This document shows, one piece after another, positions 6,720-10,172 of a stretch of 10,172 nt of DNA. The notes under the pieces are model-generated. The model was not told the origin of the DNA, did not search any database, and saw only the letters and a program-made list of their open reading frames with translations. The first letter of the stretch is position 1. Each line of letters starts with the position of its first letter. This DNA is from Crinalium sp049646245. GTDB taxonomy: Bacteria > Cyanobacteriota > Cyanobacteriia > Cyanobacteriales > PCC-9333. The position numbers and the translations under genes were made by a program. The DNA lies in the NCBI GenBank assembly GCA_049646245.1, contig JBARVL010000464.1:1-10172 (forward strand), read 5' to 3'.

Positions 6720-6757
6720 CCCCTCCCCGTCAACAGGGAGGGGGGAACTGAGTTTTT
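6720..6757 (+). terminator. GC-rich hairpin terminator after the QueD-like gene
   Basis: CCCCTCCC (6720-6727) pairs with GGGAGGGG (6736-6743) around an eight-base loop, and a T-run starts seven bases later (6753-6757). This C-rich/G-rich hairpin is a repeated intergenic motif in many cyanobacteria and lies about 47 bp after the stop codon. The gap between stem and T-run makes it imperfect as a terminator. Confidence 0.55.
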
Positions 6758-6765
6758 ATCTCAAA

Positions 6766-6818
6766 TGTCGGTCTTTCATCGATCCGCTAATACGAAGCGG
6801 ATGGATGAAAGACCGACA
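6766..6818. repeat. Near-perfect palindrome, 23-bp arms, 7-base loop
   Basis: The left arm 6766-6788 begins TGTCGGTCTTTCATC; the right arm 6796-6818 ends GATGAAAGACCGACA. They match at 22 of 23 positions around the loop AATACGA. Such a long clean stem between the QueD-like gene and tnpB is typical of a foldback mini-element or of a subterminal hairpin at the left end of an IS200/IS605-type element. No reading frame and no T-run are associated with it. Confidence 0.8.
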
Positions 6819-6895
6819 ACCAAATGAATTGAGCGATAGCGAATCCTTTTTTGTGCTGCCTATGCTAGTATAAAAACGGTGATAAATCGATAACT

Positions 6896-8072
6896 ATGAT
6901 AGTCGACGAGTTTAAAGTAAAGGGAAAGCTTTACCAATACCAAGCAATAGAGGAAGCTATTCGCACTTCCCAATTCATCCGTAATAAATGCCTTAGATAT
7001 TGGATGGATAACAAAGGCGTGGATAAATACGCTTTGAATAAATACACCGCAGTATTGGAAGAGAGAATTTCCTTTTGCTGATAAACTCAACTCGACAGCT
7101 AGACAGTCATCAGCAGAACGTTGTTGGTCTGGAATCGCTAGATTTTTTGAGAATTGTAAAAAGAGTATCAAAGGCAAAAAAGGCTTTCCCAGATTCAAGA
7201 AAAATCAGCGTTCTGTTGAATACAAAAAATCAGGATGGAAGCTTAGTAATGATAGAACTAAAGTAACCTTTACCGACAAAAACAAAATTGGCACTTTAAA
7301 GCTAATTGGAACCTACGACTTGCATTTTTACCAAATTGAGCAAATTCAACGGGTAAGGTTAGTTAAAAGAGCAGATGGTTACTATTGTCAGTTTTGCCTC
7401 CAGGTAGATGTTAAGGAAACATTAGAGCCTACGGGCAAAACCCTGGGTCTGGATGTAGGATTAGCCAGTTTCTATACTGATAGCAACGGTGAAAAAGTTA
7501 ATAATCCGAGACATCTCAGGAAGTCGGCTCATAAGCTAAAAAGATTACAGCGTCGAGTTTCTCGCAAAGTTAAAGGTTCAAATAACAGAAAAAAAGCCAT
7601 TAACCGTTTAGGTAGAAAGCATCTGCAAGTCTATCGTCAGCGTAAAGACTTTGCCGTGAAGTTAGCAAGGTGCGTGGTGATGTCTAATGATATCGTGGCG
7701 TATGAGGACTTAAAGGTGCGGAATATGGTTAAAAACCGTCACTTAGCTAAGTCAATTAGTGATGCTGCTTGGTCACAATTTAGAGAATGGTTACAGTATT
7801 TTGCCCTCAAGTTTGGCAGAGTAACTGTACCAGTTCCACCGGATTACACTTCTCAAAACTGCTCTAACTGTGGCGAAACTGTTAAGAAATCCCTATCTAT
7901 CCGTACTCATATTTGTAAATGCGGAACGACTTTAGACAGGGACGAAAATGCAGCACGTAACATTTTGATCAAGGCATTGCAAATACTTGGCTACATATCA
8001 AATACGCTAGGGCAGACCGTAAGTAACGGTGCGATTCGTTTCTTAAAAATGAGTAGTAATACTCAAGGATAA
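6896..8072 (+). pseudogene. tnpB: IS1341-type TnpB (RNA-guided nuclease family), frameshifted
   Basis: TnpB of an IS200/IS605-superfamily element without tnpA. The N-terminus (MIVDEFKVKGK, then IRTSQFIRNKCLRYWMDN) reads in frame to about 7063. The rest continues in another frame from GAA 7065 (EFPFADKLNSTARQSSAERC) to the stop at 8072. Removing one base in GAGAGA (7061-7066) restores about 391 residues, a normal TnpB length. The RuvC motifs survive: Asp in GLDVGL (codon 7452), Glu in YEDLKVRNM (codon 7704) and LDRDENAARN (from 7932), with the zinc ribbon CSNC...CKC. Intact family members have VL-x-x-EFP here, which fits exactly with one extra base. As read it is inactive unless the frameshift is a sequencing error or is bypassed. 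A likely promoter -10 lies in TAGTATAAA (about 6867-6875). TnpB proteins are omega-RNA-guided DNA endonucleases. Confidence 0.93.
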
Positions 8073-8077
8073 GAGCT

Positions 8078-8127
8078 TTAGTAGAGTAACCCGTCAGGGT
8101 AGAGTTCGCACTTTAATCCTCTACTAA
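8078..8127 (+). ncRNA. 3' hairpin of the tnpB element, putative omega-RNA end
   Basis: TTAGTAGAG (8078-8086) and CTCTACTAA (8119-8127) are a perfect 9-bp inverted repeat enclosing a smaller ACCC/GGGT hairpin, starting five bases after the tnpB stop. In this superfamily the omega-RNA overlaps the tnpB 3' end and stops at the right-end hairpin. This is the natural candidate, though its sequence differs from the GTGTCAA-type right ends further along. The exact right boundary cannot be fixed. Confidence 0.45.
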
Positions 8128-8144
8128 TGACAACTTGATATCCA

Positions 8145-8236
8145 CAGGACTTACGCAGATACACTAAATACAGGGGCAACCACAGGGGGATTGCCCCTAC
8201 AGATGGTGTTTATTTTCATAATTTGCGTAAGTCCTG
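8145..8236. mobile_element. MITE with AGGACTTACGCA termini (copy 2, 92 bp)
   Basis: CAGGACTTACGCA (8145-8157) and TGCGTAAGTCCTG (8224-8236) are perfect 13-bp inverted repeats, the same ends as at 5596-5722. Inside, AGGGGCAA (8172-8179) pairs with TTGCCCCT (8191-8198), so the single strand folds into one long hairpin. The interior differs from copy 1, so these are related but not identical elements. GATATCC (8137-8143) and GGATATC (8251-8257) flank it as an outer inverted repeat, of unknown meaning. Confidence 0.8.
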
Positions 8237-8364
8237 ATCCATCTAGGTGAGGATATCTAGCCGAGCAAACTCGCGAATACAGCTAGAGATTAGGAGGAAA
8301 TTATGAGGGGAATTACACCAATCATTATAACTCTAGTCACAAAACACCAAGTCCTAGCGCCCTG
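8237..8364 (+). other. 5' exon flank of the group II intron, with a short ORF
   Basis: This 128-bp stretch lies between MITE copy 2 and the intron. It contains AGGAGG (8292-8297) and ATG 8303, opening a frame beginning MRGITPIITL that runs across the intron boundary to TAG at 8393. If the intron is removed, the same frame would continue through the 3' exon to TAA at 9912, giving 34 codons. No homology is recognised. The last six bases, GCCCTG (8359-8364), are the likely IBS1 of the intron. The stretch may belong to the disrupted mobile element into which the intron went. Confidence 0.35.
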
Positions 8365-8822
8365 GTGCGGGGTTGAAAGCACACAAACAACCTAGAAATA
8401 GGTTGCCCCTACAGGAGAGACTGACTATCTCACCCTGTAAAGCGGGGGTGAAAGCGGTTCAGATGACAATAGCTAAAAACATCTCCCGCAAGCACAAGTT
8501 CAATGGGTAGAGTAAACGAAGTGTCGTTGAGCCATCGTAATTCGGTAGTAGGGTATACAAGCTGACAGACTCAAATCTGAACCCTGCGTCAATAATGACA
8601 AAGGTAAAAGGCTAACAGGTTCCGTTAACCGAGTTAGCGCACCCCTTATAACCTCGGTGGAGAGACACGCCCTAAAGAACTTTACCAATGGATACCAGGA
8701 ACGAAGTAACCCTCTGGTACGCTCCTTGCTAGGTCGATTAGTAAGGTAAGCAGTCAAGCTAGAAGCTACAAGATGGGTGGGATGGTTCAAGAAGCAAAAG
8801 CCAAACCTGAATTAACAGGTAA

Positions 8823-9770
8823 TGCCTTAAAAGGGATGGCGTACCTGAAAAGACGAGGCTAACTCACACATTCATTCCTGAGTGGAGTGAGGATGGTAAA
8901 GCTGGATTCGACTTTCTCGGTCATCATATTCAGCAGTACCCGACTGGTAAATACCGAAGCGACAGGAATAGCCGAGGTAGGATATTAGGTTTTGATACAC
9001 TCATCACCCCATCAAAGAAGGCGAGTAAGGTTCACCAAGAGGAAATTGGAAGGCTCATCAAAAAACATAGGTTAACGCCACAATCGGCATTAATCAAAGA
9101 CCTCAACCCTGTTATAAGGGGATGGACTTCATACTATAAAAACTCTGACGCTTCCGGCATCGGAGAATTATCACGACAAGATTACCTCACATACCTGAAA
9201 CTTCGACGATGGGCAAAACGCCGTTGCGGAAACATCAATGACGGACATAAACGTTACTGGACAACCGTAGGCAATAATAACTGGGTATTCGCAACCAGGG
9301 AGGGAGAAGCGAACCCCCTCCGGTTACTTACACATTCAGAATTCGGCAGCAGTAGCCGTGAGTATACAAAAGTTAAAGGCGATAAAAGCCCTTTCGATGG
9401 CGACCTAGTTTATTGGAGTTCAAGACTTGGGACACACCCTGAATTGTCGAGTCGAAAGGCATTGTTGTTAAAGCAGCAAAAGGGTAAATGTACCAAGTGC
9501 GGATTAAGTTTTCAGAATTGGGATGTATTAGAAGTAGACCATATCATATCCAAAGCCCTTGGCGGTAGGGATGAATGGAAGAATATACAACTATTACATC
9601 GGCATTGTCACGACGAAAAGACCGCTATTGACCTGATAGAAATACGGAAGAAACAACACTCGAAAAATCTTAAACAATTAACCCAACAATGGGAGAAATA
9701 TGAATGGGAGTGGGTCAACGATGTTCCGGTTATATTAGGGCAATTCATGTCAAACAGGAAGTCCCTCTGA
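8823..9770 (+). pseudogene. Group II intron protein remnant: RT7, maturase and HNH, palm missing
   Basis: The open frame runs from the codon after an in-frame TAA (8820) to TGA at 9768. Recognisable homology starts at about 8844 with PEKTRLTHTFIPE and GFDFLGHHIQQYP (end of the reverse-transcriptase domain). The maturase/X domain follows (LIKDLNPVIRGWTSYYKN, then YLKLRRWAKRR) and then an HNH nuclease: CTKC (from 9489), LEVDHI (gac-cat at 9537-9542), NIQLLHRHCHDEK. The HNH residues all look intact and the C-terminus is full length (about 310 residues in all). Everything upstream, including the YADD catalytic motif and the fingers, is absent. The deletion junction is near 8820-8844, directly after the ribozyme domains. 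No ribosome binding site or good start codon precedes the frame, so expression is doubtful. The family is the cyanobacterial RT-maturase-HNH proteins. Confidence 0.9.
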
Positions 9771-9787
9771 CAACGGGAGACACATTG

Positions 9788-9868
9788 AGTAGCCGTGTGC
9801 GGTGAAAGTCGCTCTTCTCGGTTTCGGATGGGAGGGAGAGGTTAGTAATAACTTCTCTCGACCCTAAC
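9788..9868 (+). ncRNA. Group II intron domains V and VI
   Basis: Domain V starts near 9790. It has the catalytic AGC at 9791-9793, an AGCCG/CGGTT lower stem (to 9823) and an upper stem GCGGT/GTCGC capped by GAAA (9804-9807). The middle of the helix pairs poorly (TGT against TCTTCT), so the domain may be weakened. Domain VI pairs GGG (9830-9832) with CCC (9862-9864) and 9834-9844 with 9849-9859, leaving A9861 bulged as branch point; the intron ends at about 9868 (AAC). Confidence 0.75.
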
Positions 9869-9870
9869 CT

Positions 9871-9963
9871 TGTGGAGAGACGATCCTCTACTTAAATCTG
9901 GAAACAGCATCTAAGCAAGATCGCTCGGTGAAGCAAGAATCTCCCGTCACAGCGCAAGCTTGA
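9871..9963 (+). pseudogene. C-terminal tail of a second TnpB, severed by the intron
   Basis: The frame from TGT 9871 encodes about 30 residues beginning CGETILYLNLE and containing SVKQESP, then TGA at 9961. The pattern GE...L...SVKQESP resembles the variable extreme C-termini of cyanobacterial TnpB proteins and aligns loosely with the WGENHLWL...LVEPRIS tail of the minus-strand element at the right edge. The stop lies inside the right-end hairpin, as in that element. The matching upstream part of the gene is not recognisable before the intron, so the parent element was probably decayed or truncated before or after intron entry. Only the tail and right end remain. Confidence 0.5.
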
Positions 9964-9977
9964 CGGGAGAGTGTCAA
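9940..9977 (+). ncRNA. Right end / omega-RNA 3' hairpin of the severed TnpB element
   Basis: TCTCCCGTCA (9940-9949) and TGACGGGAGA (9961-9970) form a perfect 10-bp stem with an inner AGC/GCT stem, followed directly by GTGTCAA (9971-9977). It is preceded by GAAGCAAGAA. Hairpin plus GTGTCAA is a common right end of IS200/IS605-superfamily elements in cyanobacteria. It marks the end of the omega-RNA scaffold, and bases from 9978 would serve as its guide. Confidence 0.7.
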
Positions 9978-10045
9978 ATGTTTAGAGCTACTTATAGATG
10001 GCAACCAACCGTCAGATAATATTGTGTGAAATATGTGCAACTAGC
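9978..10045. other. 68-bp spacer between two convergent TnpB right ends
   Basis: The segment has no gene. It is the flanking DNA of two inward-facing elements: the first about 20 bases (from 9978, plus) and the last about 20 (down from 10045, minus) would be the respective omega-RNA guides. The final three codons of the minus-strand TnpB frame run into its right edge at 10041-10045. Confidence 0.5.
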
Positions 10046-10172
10046 TTGACACTCTCAGGGCTAAAGCCGCTGAGATTCTTGGTTCAACGAGTCCACTTAA
10101 CTTAAACTCCTTGCGGTATTTAAGCCAGAGGTGGTTCTCTCCCCAAGCGTTAACTTCCCCTCTGCCCGAAGG
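10041..10172 (-). CDS. TnpB of a third element, C-terminal fragment
   Basis: On the minus strand the window opens in a frame of 43 codons ending in TAG (complement of 10041-10043). It contains GRGEVNAWGENHLWLKYRKE and then LVEPRIS. NAWGE followed by a VEPRIS/KQESP-like motif and a stop inside the right-end hairpin is what I know of the C-termini of cyanobacterial IS1341-type TnpB proteins. The catalytic RuvC and zinc-ribbon parts would lie beyond the right edge, so whether this copy is intact is unknown. It is convergent with the severed element at 9871-9977. Confidence 0.6.
   Translation of the reverse strand, partial: PSGRGEVNAWGENHLWLKYRKEFKLSGLVEPRISAALALRVSS
10046..10075 (-). ncRNA. Right end / omega-RNA 3' hairpin of the minus-strand TnpB element
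   Basis: Read on the minus strand, TCTCAG (from 10075) pairs with CTGAGA (to 10053) around an inner GGC-TTTA-GCC stem, and GTGTCAA follows (10052-10046). It is preceded by GAACCAAGAA. The layout matches the plus-strand right end at 9940-9977, although the stem sequence differs, so the two elements are relatives rather than recent duplicates. Confidence 0.7.

Larger units (their letters stand above)
8365..9868 (+). mobile_element. Group II intron (chloroplast-like type), reverse transcriptase deleted
   Basis: The 5' end GTGCG at 8365 fits the GUGYG rule. Domain I is well folded: CAACCTA-GAAA-TAGGTTG (about 8388-8405) closed by GGGG/CCCC, then ACAGG-AGAGA (about 8410-8419) with TCTC-AC-CCTGT, then GCGGG...CCCGC. 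TAGGGT (8549-8554) can pair as EBS1 with GCCCTG just before the intron (six positions, two wobbles), which supports the 5' site. Domain IV carries a truncated intron protein with an HNH tail. Domain V (from 9791) has AGC and a GAAA-capped upper stem, and domain VI has a bulged A at 9861, seven bases before the proposed 3' end AC. About 1.5 kb remains; a full element of this family would exceed 2 kb. Without its palm domain the intron cannot retrohome unaided. Splicing might still occur, possibly helped by the remaining maturase domain or by a homologue elsewhere. Confidence 0.82.

Noticed and set aside
6860..7198. 112-codon minus-strand frame
   Set aside because: Antisense shadow of the tnpB pseudogene.
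7075..7266. 63-codon plus-strand frame
   Set aside because: Out of frame with the real TnpB reading, which continues in the frame of GAA 7065; the protein sequence is not TnpB-like.
8146..8235. CRISPR repeat or small array suggested by palindromic AGGACTTACGCA units
   Set aside because: Only two widely separated copies with inverted termini and no regular spacers; these are MITE ends.
8500..8790. 96-codon minus-strand frame
   Set aside because: Antisense to the structured ribozyme domains I-III of the group II intron; no homology.
9444..9770. Free-standing HNH endonuclease gene starting at TTG 9444
   Set aside because: The same frame is open far upstream and reads as a group II intron maturase, so the HNH is the C-terminal domain of that remnant.

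Overview
The window reads as chromosomal DNA of a filamentous, probably heterocyst-forming cyanobacterium (Nostocales: Nostoc/Anabaena/Calothrix-like). The evidence is the C-terminus of photosystem II D2 (PsbD) at the left edge, an SLH-OprB porin of the cyanobacterial outer-membrane type, three HIP1 octamers (GCGATCGC at 703, 2073 and 4412), and a dense load of small cyanobacterial mobile elements.

Left part (1-3270): the last 41 codons of psbD and an intrinsic terminator. The gene is not overlapped by psbC, so this looks like the solo second psbD copy. About 1.1 kb without a recognisable conventional gene follows. It starts with a perfect TGTGA-N6-TCACA (CRP-type) site. Then comes a compact RNA-like block (about 360-622) with an unusually strong Shine-Dalgarno, a 23-codon micro-ORF, a four-way-junction fold and a strong intrinsic terminator. 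This block is the most interesting unexplained structure in the window. The porin gene and its terminator follow.

Middle part (3344-6760): an Rrf2-family regulator 30 bp upstream of cysteine synthase (probably one operon and a CymR-like sulfur circuit), a DnaJ-like J-domain protein with an unrecognised helical tail, a 127-bp MITE, and a tandem two-domain 6-carboxytetrahydropterin synthase (QueD family) whose N-terminal domain lacks a catalytic His.

Right part (6766-10172): a mobile-element graveyard. It holds a 23-bp-arm palindrome, a solo tnpB (IS1341 type) broken by one frameshift with its 3' hairpin, a second MITE with the same termini as the first, and a group II intron. The intron keeps domain I, domains V/VI with a bulged branch-point A, and the RT7/maturase/HNH part of its protein, but has lost the reverse-transcriptase palm. 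It appears to sit in the 3' end of another TnpB element, whose right end (hairpin plus GTGTCAA) faces the equivalent right end of a third TnpB element entering from the right edge. The two putative omega-RNA ends are tail to tail across 68 bp.

The housekeeping genes are all on the plus strand and look intact. The mobile part is largely decayed. All family assignments rest on motif recognition by eye; no database search was run.
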